From NCBI GenBank assembly GCA_935421135.1, contig OW285188.1:1013001-1077000 (forward strand): a stretch of DNA of 64,000 bases, read 5' to 3'. Position 1 is the stretch's first letter; each line of letters starts with the position of its first letter. Shown one piece after another: positions 1-11,290 of this stretch. Origin of the DNA: Bugulina stolonifera (taxonomy: Eukaryota; Bryozoa; Gymnolaemata; Cheilostomatida; Bugulidae). Made by a program: the position numbers and the translations under genes. Under the pieces are notes generated by a model. The model searched no databases. It saw only the letters and a list, made by a program, of their open reading frames with translations, and was not told the DNA's origin.

Positions 1-245
1 TAATGCCAAATAGGAGCCTCTTACAATAATAACGGCCAAACAGTGTAATAAACATTGTCAATTTCTGTGCTTGGTCCTGTAGCCTCATCTGCCAGTACCC
101 ACAGTTCGCATCTAATTTTGTAAAAACCTTGGAATTTCCAAGTGCGCTTAGAGCTTCCTCAGATGTTGGCAGGGATGATATTCTCGTTGCACTGCGTGGT
201 TAAAGTTGGTAAAGTCAATGCACATACAGATTGTTGAGTTATGGC
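1..245 (-). pseudogene. pol: Ty3/gypsy reverse transcriptase remnant, runs off the left edge
   Basis: Read on the minus strand this stretch gives the N-terminal part of a gypsy reverse transcriptase: 'CIDFTNFNHAVQREYHP' from about 220 down to 170, then after a frame change 'FTKLDANCGYWQ' from about 124 downward, then a segment resembling the FGRY region at the window edge. The order matches fingers and palm motifs of the Ty3/gypsy family. At least one frameshift separates the two blocks, so it cannot be expressed intact. It may be the continuation of the minus-strand gypsy remnant at 4790-5560, displaced by about 4.5 kb of inserted DNA; that link is inference. The rest of the domain lies outside the window. 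Confidence 0.75.
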
Positions 246-818
246 AAAGCCCAACCAAAAATCCCTGACGCTCTCATAATTAGTAGTTGTCTTCTACTGT
301 TTATAAAAATCTTACACTAAGTTATGTTCACCATTATATAGTTTGTTCACACACACACTCTGTTTCACACTTTCTATGAAAGGATTTCATAGACATCTAT
401 TATACCCAAAAATATGCTGGATACAATAATATGTTATTGGAAAATGTGTAGACATAAATTTTATTAGTATTCCACATTGCTCCATTTGTCATGAGAGAAA
501 TGATTGGTTGGTGTATGGGAATAGTAGTATATGCAATGCTAGTTTATATAGATAGTGTATGGCTATGTGTTTGATATATTATTATAATGTATAGACCGAG
601 TATGTTTATAGAATGTTTTTGCGCAATTCCAAAATTCAAGGGAAGGTAACTACTGAATCAAGTATTTGTAATAATTGTATTAATATGATCAAACAGTCAA
701 GTGGCAACAACTCCTAAGTCAAGTATTGATATAATAATTTGGAGTTGTGTGCTCTCAATGATAATGAAGACAATTAGAATTACGTACACTGTGAAATACA
801 ATTTGGGATTCTATGTGT
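246..818. other. AT-rich non-coding stretch
   Basis: No convincing gene, repeat structure or coding-like frame was seen here. It separates the reverse transcriptase remnant from the long-inverted-repeat element. Confidence 0.4.
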
Positions 819-826
819 AGTATATA

Positions 827-2322
827 CATAGATATAATATAAAGACTAGATAGGACACCCTGTGTTAACGCTCCAATGCCCAAATGTCTTATTAAATTGT
901 TGGAAAAACCCACAATGTAACGTAATCTCACCATGGAGTTGCAGGCATTCAATGATGGCTCACACTATATATTATAATGGAATACTGCAGCCTAAACTAG
1001 CTCCACTTTGGTTTAAATCAAACACTGCTGCCATAATATTGGTATCCTGGTAAATTGATGACTATATACACTGTAGCACATTACCACATGAAGGTCTATC
1101 AGCTGGTACTAAACACCACCTATTTACACTGTCTAAAAGTGCTAAAAGTTGCTAATGTAAACATAATATAAATACTTCAATAAGTTTCCAAAGTCCTTGG
1201 CTTTGAGAATAGTACATTTACCTGCTGTCAGCAGGTACTGTACTATTAGCATACATTATCAGGCTGCTGATGACTGTTTTTATAGGAGAGGTGCTATGAC
1301 TAGCACTTAACAGTCGCTGGGAAATGTTGTTTGTGGCAGCATAGGAGAGTGTTCATATTAACAGCTTTCTTATGTATGAGCTTACACATTCTTTCAACTT
1401 GGAGGATCTGTCTAATAGATCTTTAGCGATCTGGCAGAGTTCAGAGACAATAAGGTTGGGTTGTGTTAGACCTCCACAGGTTCTTAATAGATATTAAGAT
1501 TAGATCATAGACTAATGCAAAGTGAAGCATCACTGGAGTATGGAATGTAAGTGCATGAAGCTACCTGCTGTGCCCATGGGCTATTACATGTACTTTATAT
1601 CAATTGGTGTAACATGACAAGCTGTAGGCTACCCATGTGCAATGTAATTTATTATAAATAGCATGAAGTGCCAATAAGCAAGGTTATAACTGTTTTACTC
1701 TCACTTTACAGGTTTGCTACTATCTGTGGCACTGTGGTCAACACATGTCTAACAATACGTTAATGTGTGAGACCAAAACAGTATGCTGCTCCAATCGTTC
1801 CACTCAGTACTAACTACTAACATGATTTCAAACATTAGAACCAATTAATTGCTTTTAGGGAGTGTGGCAATAAACATTTAGCCTCACTTGACATGCTTCT
1901 TCATGGTAATAAATTTGCAAAACAATAATATGTCAAAACACAAGGACTTTGGAAACTTTGGAAACTTGTTGAAGTGCACATCATGTTTACCTCATGTACA
2001 TTAGTAATTTTGAGTACTTTTAGACAGTGTAAATAGGGAGTGTTTAATACTAGCTGATAGCCCTTCTTGTGGTAATGTGCTATGCAGTCATCATTTTACC
2101 AGGATACCAGTATTATGGCAGCAGTGTTTGATTTAAACTAAAGTGGAGCTAGTTTAGGCTGCAGTATTCCATTATAACATATAGTGTGAGCCATCATTGA
2201 ATGCCTGCAACTCCATGGTGAGATTACGTTACGTTGTGGGTTTTTCCAACAATTTAATAAGACATTTGGGCATTGGAGCGTTAACACAGGGTGTCCTATC
2301 TAGTCTTTATATTATATCTATG
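827..2322. mobile_element. Foldback-like DNA transposon with long terminal inverted repeats
   Basis: The left arm (827-1199) is repeated as its reverse complement at 1941-2322, at roughly 90% or better identity by eye. The ends start 'CATAGATATAATATAAAG' and mirror each other perfectly. The element is bordered by the 8-base direct repeat AGTATATA at 819-826 and 2323-2330, which I read as the target-site duplication. The unpaired middle (1200-1940) has no recognisable transposase, so it is a non-autonomous element. An 8 bp TSD occurs in hAT and P-type elements among others, but arms of about 375 bp are unusual for a hAT and the superfamily stays open. Short frames inside the arms are not genes. 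Confidence 0.8.
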
Positions 2323-2330
2323 AGTATATA

Positions 2331-2790
2331 TAACTGTGGTTCTGTGTAATGGTAGCACTCTGGACTGTATGCAATTTCTCTCAGTGACTTTAAAATCTAT
2401 GAATGCATAATTTTAGAATGAATGGAACGAGTGACCAAACTGCTCCCCAATCAGCCAAGAAATAGTGTGGCTAGGCTAGATTGACAACAAGTAGCGAGGC
2501 CTGATCCCAGGGAATTTCACGATACAGTAAACTATGGAACTCAGGTACTACTTTAGAATTTTAGTTGTAATGTCACTCGATGGCTGACAATTAATTTTAT
2601 TGAATAGCCTCAACAATATACAAATAAAGTCTGAGTTGAATCCAAAATGCGATCTAAATTGCTCCAACAATGTCAGCAAAACCAAATACAATAATAATCA
2701 TATAATATGGAATACTCAAGTGTCTGGTTGTTTGTAGTTGTCTGCTCCTGGCTCTGTCAGTGTATTGTGTCTGGAATCTCAGTGTGTTGT
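2331..2790. other. AT-rich non-coding stretch
   Basis: Nothing supportable as a gene or repeat was seen between the foldback element and the minisatellite. Confidence 0.4.
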
Positions 2791-3050
2791 ATTATTCGAT
2801 CTAGAATGGCTGCGTCATTGTGTTGAATGAATCTGGCTGGAATTATTGTCAGTGTTGTTGTGTTGAATGAATCCTCTCTGGGATGGCAGCGTCGTTGTGT
2901 TGAATGAATCTTCTCTTGGTTGACAGCGTCGTTGTGTTGAATAAATTCTCTCTGGGCTGGCAGCGTCGTTGTGTTGAATGAATCCTCTCTGGAATGGCAG
3001 CGTTGTTGTGTTGAATGAGTCTGGCTGGAATTATTATCAGCGTTGTAGTA
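2790..3050. repeat. Minisatellite, 37-40 bp unit, about 6.5 copies
   Basis: The phrase 'TTGTGTTGAATGAATC' recurs with starts spaced 37 bases apart (units anchored near 2854, 2891, 2928, 2965 and 3002), with 40-base units at both ends carrying 'TGGCTGGAATTATT' in place of 'CTCTCTGG.ATGGCAG'. The two unit types are ordered: long at the outside, short within. A 105-codon open frame on the minus strand runs through it only because the unit has no stop codon in any of the three frames on that strand. Confidence 0.85.
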
Positions 3051-3190
3051 GTAATAAAATCCAGCTAAGTGCATGTGAATTCTTCCTTGGTTATCATCTT
3101 GTATCTGCTGCCTTGTCTGGTGACGAGTCTCTCCCCTTGCCTGGTGATGTCCTTCTTATATACTCAAGGTGTTTGTTTACGATTACATCA

Positions 3191-3310
3191 ATTGTTTGTT
3201 TAGTCAGCTTGGAGTTTTCACTAGATTTTACTCTGGAGTTTCCAAGAATGTGTTTGATTGTTTGTTTAGTCAGCTTGGAGTTTTCATTGGGTTTTACTCA
3301 GGAGTTGCCA
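3191..3310. repeat. 66 bp tandem duplication
   Basis: The block starting 'ATTGTTTGTTTAGTCAGC' at 3191 recurs at 3257, a 66-base period, with a few substitutions. The period is a multiple of three, so a plus-strand open frame shows a repeated 22-residue block. Nothing else suggests it is a protein gene. Confidence 0.75.
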
Positions 3311-3521
3311 TTGTTTTGATTACATCAGGTGTTTTTGTTTTTCTCATAAATAAGTATGGTGGTACCCGTTGTTTATCTTGTTTATCGAGTAGCAAATTCT
3401 TCTGTATGACTTATCTAGCAAATGAGATTCTAGCAAATGAGATGTATGTTTAGCGATAAGCATGTGCCCATACGGTAAACTATAATTGTAATATATACAG
3501 CATAATTGTAGTATTAGTAGT

Positions 3522-4140
<619 letters not shown>

Positions 4141-4789
4141 CGTTAATTTGTTCTGCGATTTTATGGATATTTTATTTTAATTATTTGATTGTAGGATTGG
4201 TGTAGAGCGGGCAGAGCTATTCATGCCCAATATCACATACGATGCTAGAGTAGATGTGATAAAGATAAGTTGGGGGGGGGGGGGGGGTAGTTGGGCCTAA
4301 CTGACAGCTTATCGGCCATTAATAGTTTGTGCCTGTTGATGTGTATTTACCTTGCTGTATTTATAATATTTGGAATTGAGACTGTAACTTATTACTGATC
4401 TAGTTGCTAAACTGGTGGATATCTGTGTGTATAGACAAGTACACACATGTATACAATATATGCATTTAATAAATGTATGGGTTATAACATCAGTTATCAC
4501 TACCAGCAGTTGCTAATTCGGATGCAATATAAAATTCGTAATAATTCGACAGCTATAATTATAATGGTGTGTATGACAGTGTATGGCTCTATGCCTACTT
4601 TCATCAATAGAGTTATATAGCTAGTATGGTATAATCCAATCCTTCAATTTCACCATGTGACACATTGAGCTTTTTCACCCCTCCAGTTCTGGAATAGAAT
4701 AAAAACATGGCAGCTTAATACATCATCGGTTTTTTCTAAAATCCTACATTTTCACCTACTTTAACTAATACACCATGACTCAGAAATCA
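4141..4789. other. Non-coding stretch with a G16 homopolymer
   Basis: A run of 16 G lies at 4272-4287. Otherwise no feature could be supported. Confidence 0.5.
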
Positions 4790-5560
4790 ACACGGATTTT
4801 GCCTGAGTTGATTTCTTGGGAACTACAATACATGGGGCACACCATTCTGTAGGCTGCTCAATCTTGGCGATTACACCCAGCTTCTCCATTCTTTGAAGTT
4901 CCTCCGACAGGGACTGTTTTTAAATGCAGCCGCAATACTTCTTGGGGTACTACATCTTGTCGCAACCTTATGATCACCTTATTCTCTATTGATCCTAGAC
5001 CTGTAAACAGTTTAGGATAGCGCGAAACCCAATCCACCGACCCAAGATCTCCAATTTCACCAATAACTTGAATTAACCCCAGCTTTGAGATTGTCGACTT
5101 ACACAACAACAGGGTAGCTAGATTGTCCACAGAGAAAATTATCCCTTTAACTTCTTATCTCCATATTTTATAACAACCGTCGCTTGACCTGCTATGTTTA
5201 ATCTATGGTTTCCTGCGCTGCGTAGAACTTTGTTAGCTGGTTCTAACTTATCTACTAGGCATAGGAATTTAGATGGTAATGCAGTCACTGAGGCACCTGT
5301 GTCGAATTTAAATTGTAATTTTTGGTTTTTTATTTTTAAAACAATGTACCAAGCTCGGCTAGTCTCTTTCACATTGACTACGTCTAGTCAATCTGACTCT
5401 GACCCTAGATATAGGCTCTCTCTTGTCTTGAGACATTGGCTCTTCACTGACTTCAATTTCTGTCGTGGAGTCATATAGGCAGGTTTTGGATTTGATCCAG
5501 TGTCCTCTTACTTCACGAGCGTGGCAAATTGATTGTCTTACTGGAGGAGGAGGAGGAGTT
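4790..5560 (-). pseudogene. pol: Ty3/gypsy gag end, protease and reverse transcriptase start, decayed
   Basis: On the minus strand, in order: a degenerate zinc-knuckle-like stretch ('CHAREVRGHWIKSKTC', about 5525-5475) missing one expected cysteine; a retropepsin segment with the active-site motif 'FKFDTGASVTALPSKF' (frame 5372-5139); a linker (5130-4858) with 'CKSTISKLGLIQVIGEIG'; and 'EWCAPCIVVPKK' near 4858-4800, which matches the entry into the reverse transcriptase domain. The product would cleave gag-pol and copy RNA to DNA. A stop codon lies upstream of the protease motif and the frame shifts between protease and linker, so it is dead. The match stops at about 4790; the next expected segment of the same domain is found at 1-245. 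Confidence 0.8.
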
Positions 5561-6215
5561 AGGGCTTTGCTCCTCAGCCCATGCTTTAAAATTCCCCCCC
5601 CCTCTAAACAGGAACCCCATTCACAATGAGGGGTCTAGGTTCTAAGGCTTTGCACATAAGCTAATGTCCACATAAACAAACAACTGACAGAATGAGTGGG
5701 AGATGACCGCCACATAAAATAAATTGGTTCTAGGGTGAAAATGTGCCAATCCTAGGTACATTGCACATGCGAGAACATATCTGCTAATTGTGCAGCAGCA
5801 CACATAGAGTGTATATTGTACATGTAGGTTTCGATGACGGAATGGCATAGCAAATGAACTAGTACATGTGGTTTAGACCCAAAATTTGGTATTGTGTTGT
5901 TGAATAACATTAGTTTCAATGTGCTGATATTATAATTATTGTAAGATCTTATTGTGGTTAGCGCACAGCCAACACACAATTAGTATCCTAAAAGAGAGGT
6001 TAAATTATCAGTGAGGCCAGCGGCGATTAGCTTCCTCCACCAGTCCACATAGTCAGTTCAACATGGCTGATTAGAACAGCATACTACACATTTATTTGCC
6101 AAGTTTTATTTGATCAATTAAAATAAGTAATTTTCATTAAAGATTTTCTTTGGTGGTAGGGCCATGAATTCTCTATAAATGAACTAAGATATAGTATTAT
6201 AAACATCTGTTTGCT
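5561..6215. other. Non-coding stretch
   Basis: Holds short GGA and C-rich runs near 5541-5610. No gene or clear repeat was recognised. Confidence 0.4.
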
Positions 6216-6353
6216 TTTATTTAATCAATAGTAGCAAGGAAAGTGTCCATCACCAGTAATTTGAAAAGTAAATAATTCTATGAGTGACCCATTATGATAC
6301 TCCAGGGAACAAACTACAATAATGTAGCCCAACCGCATGCGTAATGCCAACCT

Positions 6354-6569
6354 TCACATGGCCGGATTAATCTCTTTAGGGACTCCAGTTTCAACACAAG
6401 AAGTACCATTCATCTTTTTAAAAGAGTCGTCGTGAGGTGGTGGTGATGTTATTGCTTGGAGGGAAGTTTGACCATGGGGTACGCCTTTAACAATAGGATT
6501 ATCTGCCCCTGACCTGACTGAAGCCTCCTGCTGAGAGTAATGTACCTGTGCCCAGTGGTTAGACATGGG
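6354..6569 (-). CDS. Candidate terminal exon of an unidentified host gene
   Basis: On the minus strand a run of seven T followed by AG ends at 6570, a good splice acceptor. It is followed by an open frame starting 'PMSNHWAQVHYSQQEASVRS' and ending in a stop at 6354-6356. A polyadenylation signal AATAAA lies on the same strand at 6216-6221, about 135 bases past the stop. Residue composition is mixed and protein-like, unlike the simple-repeat frames nearby. Just upstream (6850-6690, minus) another frame, '...LMWALERVYMQISVLFNIGK...', also looks coding and could be the preceding exon. I do not recognise the protein. It could be a chance open frame or part of an old mobile element. Confidence 0.35.
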   Translation of the reverse strand, partial: PMSNHWAQVHYSQQEASVRSGADNPIVKGVPHGQTSLQAITSPPPHDDSFKKMNGTSCVETGVPKEINPAM

Positions 6570-6839
6570 CTAAAAAAATGATACAGTATTGTCACAATAT
6601 TATCATATCAAGAATGAAGCAATACTAACATGTACATGTACATGTTCATGTACATCTACAGGTACAACATTACATGTATATAGCATCAGCCGTAACAAAC
6701 GATTATGCAAACATGCTTGAAAACATAATGCTAGGAGAGCACCTTCAGCTAGAGCAAAACTCTTTCCGATGTTAAACAACACACTAATCTGCATGTATAC
6801 CCTTTCCAGAGCCCACATTAAATCAGTGAGCAACTTAGT

Positions 6840-7293
6840 AGAAAATAGATTGATGTCTTGCAGAAATGTTCTATTATTTAGAGTATTGCATTGTTATTTA
6901 GAATATTTTTGGTAAAATATATATATGCACATTGCAGCATGCGATCTCAAGTACTACAAGATTTATAACACACTTAGTACTTACAACAAAGTGGATATCT
7001 TGAAGACAAAACACCAATCTCTTAACATGACAAATGCGACAAGTTCTTTCAAGAATTATCCTATAATCTTGCTACCTTGCTACCTACATGTATTTCAGAC
7101 CACTTAAAATTTACCACTAGTTTGCAAAAGTTTATTCTAAAATCTACATAAGAATTAAATAGGTTTGATATGGAGATTACATGTAATTAGGCTAAAGCAA
7201 TTAGAGCACATATTAAAGTAGTAAACTTTTCAGGAATTTGACTATACTAGTTTTGTAGAAAATACTTTTAGCTTCTCATATGATGTAAAATAT
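6840..7293. other. AT-rich non-coding stretch
   Basis: No supportable feature, apart from a possible minus-strand splice acceptor near 6836 that would belong to the candidate gene at 6354-6569. Confidence 0.35.
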
Positions 7294-8176
7294 TGTAATG
7301 GTTCAGGACATTTGTATATACGACTCCAGCCACCCTGATGGACCTTATACATGTAGCACCCTAAGTGCCTAGTGGTTGTCACAGCACTACTCATCTAACA
7401 CTTATTCTCTTGTTCATAGCTGTTTCTATACTCATACTTGCCTTGTATTGCATGTCTAACCATACATTTAATAATTACATACCTGTATATAGCATTACTA
7501 AGACATTGTACTGTTTTTATACCCATGTAAAGAGGCCCGACCTCTAAGAATTACTTGATATTCATTTTGTATATGATTGAGATGATTCTAAGCATCTTTT
7601 GTAATAACCCGACCCATTTTGGGTCGGGCATCAGGCTTCCGGCCGCCATGTTTTTGCACAATTTCCAGACGACCCTACGTCGTCTTTTCCCGACACTACG
7701 CCGGCCTTTTTACCAAAAGTTCCCTTACTATATAAAGGGCATTGTTTTTACGTTTGTTATCTCAATTCTTGCTTGGATCTCAATCAAGACACATCCATAC
7801 TTATATACAGAGAGGAAGTTCCCTTAATATATAAAGGGCATTGATTTTACCTTTGTTATCTCAGTTCTTGCTTGGATCTCAATAAAGACACATCTATACT
7901 TATATACAGAGACTTTCACTTCTTAGATAGGTCATTCTAGTTGTTAAGGTTCTCAACCTTGCAACACGAACTGCCTACTAGGTCGGATCACTCTCTTTCT
8001 CAGTATAGTAAACAAGCATAACTCGGGATCACATGGATCGTCTTTGGTAGTTTTTTGACTACTGACTCCAATCAATCTTTCATGTAATGAGAAAGCCTAG
8101 CACCACTCATGGGCACTTCACTTTGGATTCGGGAGTCGCCTTAGAACGACCACACCAAAAACCAAAATCCATTACA
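7294..8176 (+). mobile_element. Solo Ty3/gypsy LTR with duplicated core promoter
   Basis: This 883 bp block begins TGTAATGG and ends CCATTACA, the same 8-base inverted termini as the 675 bp gypsy LTRs at 13835 and 26359, and aligns with them internally (ACCCGACCCATTTTGGGTCGG, the TATA region, the TCGGATCACTCTCTTTC region). A 99 bp tandem duplication starts at 7719 and 7818 and doubles the TATA box (TATATAAA at 7729 and 7828). Only the second copy has a polyadenylation signal (AATAAA at 7881; AATCAA at 7782). No internal gypsy sequence adjoins it. The flanking bases ATAT and ACAT suggest a mutated 4 bp TSD. Confidence 0.85.
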
Positions 8177-8436
8177 ACATTAGGCGTATTTGGAAACTGT
8201 ACTGGTTCATATAGGACTGCTCTAACTATCCGAACACAACTTGAGCGTTCTGGCGTGACTAATGCTTGATTTGAAGGGGCTTCCCCTTGTTTACAATAAA
8301 TATTATTACCAGGAACGCCTAGCCTAACCTAGCGTTATAGCTAGCGCTATATTATTGAATAAAATATATTGTTATTGCCCCAGATTGCTATTTATAAGCT
8401 TGCACGGTGCAATATCCGAATACGCCTATTATGTCC

Positions 8437-8985
8437 AGGTTGACCATCTCTACGGCACCTAATCGCCTAGCACAGTGAACAGAACATGCTACCACTACAC
8501 CAGCTCAGCAAGCTAAAGAAGGAAGCTTCACCGGTGAGCAGTAGACATGCTCTGAGTGAACTGCATATGAGGCATGCCTCTTGTCATGGCTCCTTGTGAC
8601 GTATAGGATGTTAGGGGGTTTGGCCATTTTTCTATTTATAATGTATTTTACTCAAAGAATTCATTTTTGAGCAGTGAGAGACTTACAATATTTCAAATCC
8701 ATGAAAATACCAGTCTTCTAAGAGGAGTACCACGTGTGCAGTTCGCTCAACGCATGTCTACTGCTCACCGGTGAAGCCTCCTTTTTAGGTTGCTGAGCTG
8801 GTGTATTTGGAGCTTGTTCTGTTCACTGTACTAGGCGATTAGGTGCCGTAGAGGCCCCAGGTTCAAACCCCAGTCAGGAACTGGTATTCTTATGGATTTG
8901 AAATGAGTCTCCGACTGCTCAAAAATATATTCCTCATGCAAAAATACATCATACATGAAAAATGGCCAAACCCCTTAATAGCTCA
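8437..8985. repeat. tRNA-derived SINE family 1, inverted pair
   Basis: A minus-strand head (8437-8560) and a plus-strand copy (8735-8985) of the same SINE face each other. The plus copy carries a degraded A-box region ('GCTGAGCTGGTGTA...'), a B box GGTTCAAACCC at 8860-8870, then the family tail ('GGACTGG...TTTTCATGGATTTGAAA', 'TCTCCGACTGCTC', '...GGCCAAACCCC'). The tail is also present inverted at 8607-8700, so the whole can fold back on itself. The B-box consensus and its spacing from the A-box region identify it as tRNA-derived; which tRNA is unclear. Confidence 0.7.
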
Positions 8986-8989
8986 AATT

Positions 8990-9800
8990 TATCTGAGCTT
9001 TTTTAATAAATCTTCAAACAAAATTTAAATTTCTTCCTTGCATAGATAATTAAATATGTACTTGTTCTTTATGAATTTGAAACATAAGCCGATGATTCAG
9101 AGGTATCTGAATTAGAATAGTGTGTCCGGTCATATGCGTAGATAGTAGGTTTACTATGTCTTAGCGGCTGTCACAGTTTTTGGGCATGTGATGTCACTAA
9201 CCCACCTGTCAACAAAACTTGAGCATTATGAAAATGCTAAAACTTCAAAGTAGCGTTAAACCCATGTATGTACATGTACATCATTTTGATTTGGAGGATA
9301 AAACTATGACTTAACTAACTACATAGAATGGTCACACTCTTAATTCTACATCACTTTAAGTAGGCAAAAATCAGATTTCACTCATAGCAAGAAGTGGTTG
9401 TGAATGACCCAGTTTTTTTCAGTTTCCAAAATTCAGGGGACCATCATTTCTGTAATGGGAAGCCAGATTGCTTGTTATCACTGTTAACGGCACCAACTGA
9501 GTGTACTCTATTAAGTTTTGTCCTGATTTCCAATGGTTACTACTGTTGTGGGTGTGTACAAATGTCCCCGTTCATACAGCAACCGCCGCCGACTACTTGA
9601 CAACGTACTTATGCGGCTACCTAGCCTTTTGCAGTATCCACATGCCTCAACGACCAGAAGTTGTAGTGATGCTACTATTTAGCGTATCAGCACCACTTCA
9701 GAGTGTACGCATAAGATAAAGCATATTTGAATACCCTTACTGCATTATATTGCAATTATAACTGCACTGCATAATACAAGTAATAATCTGGCCTCTTTTA
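8990..9800. other. Non-coding or unrecognised stretch
   Basis: Two short overlapping plus-strand frames (9394-9719) show no recognisable domain. The interval may include upstream exons of the candidate terminal exon at 9804, but I cannot place splice sites with confidence. Confidence 0.35.
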
Positions 9801-9803
9801 TAG

Positions 9804-9922
9804 GTAAAGTAAGACGACCAGCAACTTCTGAAGGATTCCGGACGAATCTGCACTACCCATTAAGAAAAGAGACGACCCATACCAAGAGCCATCTGCAACT
9901 ATATAAACAAGACAGACTGTAA
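9804..9922 (+). CDS. Candidate terminal exon, unidentified
   Basis: A pyrimidine-rich acceptor (GCCTCTTTTATAG, ending 9803) is followed by an open frame reading 'KVRRPATSEGFRTNLHYPLR' and onward to a stop at 9920-9922. A polyadenylation signal AATAAA sits at 9935-9940, only 13 bases past the stop. With the splice at 9803/9804 the exon begins with two bases of a split codon. The composition looks like real protein, but no family was recognised and no upstream exon was located. It may be the 3' end of a host gene or of a transposon-encoded gene. Confidence 0.35.
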
Positions 9923-9954
9923 TTGCTTCAATACAATAAAAGGTTTTAAACAGT

Positions 9955-10720
9955 GCCTAAGGCTATGCCCCAGCAGCGATGCCTGGGGACCCGGTCCCAC
10001 GGTCCTAGCACCACCCGTGGCCGAGATCCTCACCGACAGCATTGTATCATATCTAAATCAAGAGTCCATGAAGATCTCCGCTGCCAGCATAGCCCGAGTT
10101 CCAACACTTAGTCGGCGGGTGGGGTGGGTCAAGCACCCACCCCACCCTAGGTTGGGTCAAAGGGCCTAAGGCTGGGGACCCACCCCGGCAGCAATGCAGA
10201 GGACCCGGTCCCAAGGTCCTGGCACCACCCGGAGCCGAGATCCTGACCGGCAGCATTGCAACATATATGAGTCGTCCCAATTTTTGACCCCAAATCTGAT
10301 TGGAGGATGGCAGACTGTAGACCGCAGACCACACATTACAGACCGTAGACTGTTTTGTCTTCTGTTATATGATGTTACAATGCTGCCGCTGAGGATCTTG
10401 GTTCCGGTTAGTGCTAGGACCTTGGTGCTGGGCCCACTGGCATCGAACCCCCACTTAGGGCAGGGTGGGTACCCAACCCACCCGACACATTGGTGTTGGA
10501 ACTTAGGCTATGAACTTGGTGTAGTCTTTTTAATGCAAGGAAGCACAAGTCCTCATGGAATCACTACAACATGCCTGGGCCAACAGAGGTCATGCACATG
10601 CCTGACCACAGTACATGAACACAAGCCATCATTACACGTGAGCGAAGCGAGCAACTAATATGGTGAGACTTGCGTCGCAGACCAAGCATGAAGTGCTTGT
10701 TATTGTAAAGGATACCTATT
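9955..10720. repeat. GC-richer interspersed repeat family, copy 1, with internal tandem and inverted units
   Basis: A unit of roughly 190 bases containing 'GAGGACCCGGTCCCA' and 'GAGCCGAGATCCT' occurs twice on the plus strand (from about 9957 and about 10160) and again inverted from about 10340 to 10720. The same family appears at 43560-44200. It is clearly more GC-rich than the surroundings. Open frames through it (for example 10194-10658) carry no recognisable domain. The end that carries 'GAGCGAAGCGAGC' matches the left end of copy 2, inverted. Class unknown. Confidence 0.7.
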
Positions 10721-11079
10721 TGTCACCATTGTCGTTGGAATGTGGGAACTTACATTGTGCATGTAGTGTACATGTACAAGTAGCAGAGTATTGCATGTAA
10801 TTATCTCTCTTGTAGTGCTTACACTAGGCGATTAATCGTCAGACCGATACTGTACACTGGGTATATAAAGCGCGTATAAAAGATAACGATTTTGGCAAAC
10901 ATGGGCTTAAGAAGGAAATAATGTGATTTTAATTTAACGAACCCCACCAAAAATCGATTTTAATTTAACGACCACAAAGGTACAGGGTTGTGGTGAAATG
11001 TGGTAAGGTGCAGGTAAGGCAAAATTACAGTTTTAAACCTATCTTCTGGCTCATAAGTAGTATATTTACCTCTTTTTAT
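10721..11079. other. Non-coding stretch
   Basis: No supportable feature. The phrase ATTTTAATTTAACGA occurs twice, at about 10925 and 10957. Confidence 0.35.
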
Positions 11080-11290
11080 TGTCTTATAGTTGAATATAAA
11101 ATTGCACTTCCAGTAATCCTATCTTTACCAGATGAGATTAGTATTGTATACCTGATCCTATGGTAGACAGCAGAGGAAAGAAAATTAGTCCTGTAGTAGG
11201 ATTCGAACCCATGGCCATTGGATTGACAATCGAGCACTCTACCTATTACGCTATCAGATCAGCAAGGGTCTCACCGCCGGAAACTAACCA
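11080..11290 (-). repeat. tRNA-derived SINE family 2, copy 1
   Basis: On the minus strand the head reads like a tRNA: an A-box region TAGCGTAATAGG (11253-11242) and a B box GGGTTCGAATCC (11220-11209), with TTGTCAA between them in the place of an anticodon loop, which would suggest a tRNA-Asp ancestor. The anticodon stem does not pair, so it is not a functional tRNA. The tail (about 11195-11085) contains 'CTAATCTCATCTGGTAAAG'. A second copy at 38245-38475 shares head and tail. Confidence 0.75.

Noticed and set aside
2757..3074. 105-codon minus-strand gene
   Set aside because: It is a minisatellite with a non-triplet period; the frame is open by repeat composition.
10194..10658. 154-codon open frame on the plus strand
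   Set aside because: It runs through inverted copies of a repeat family, crosses their junction and has no domain; GC-rich repeats stay open by chance.
11197..11270. tRNA-Asp gene on the minus strand
   Set aside because: A and B boxes are present but the anticodon stem does not pair, and a second copy with the same tail marks it as a SINE.
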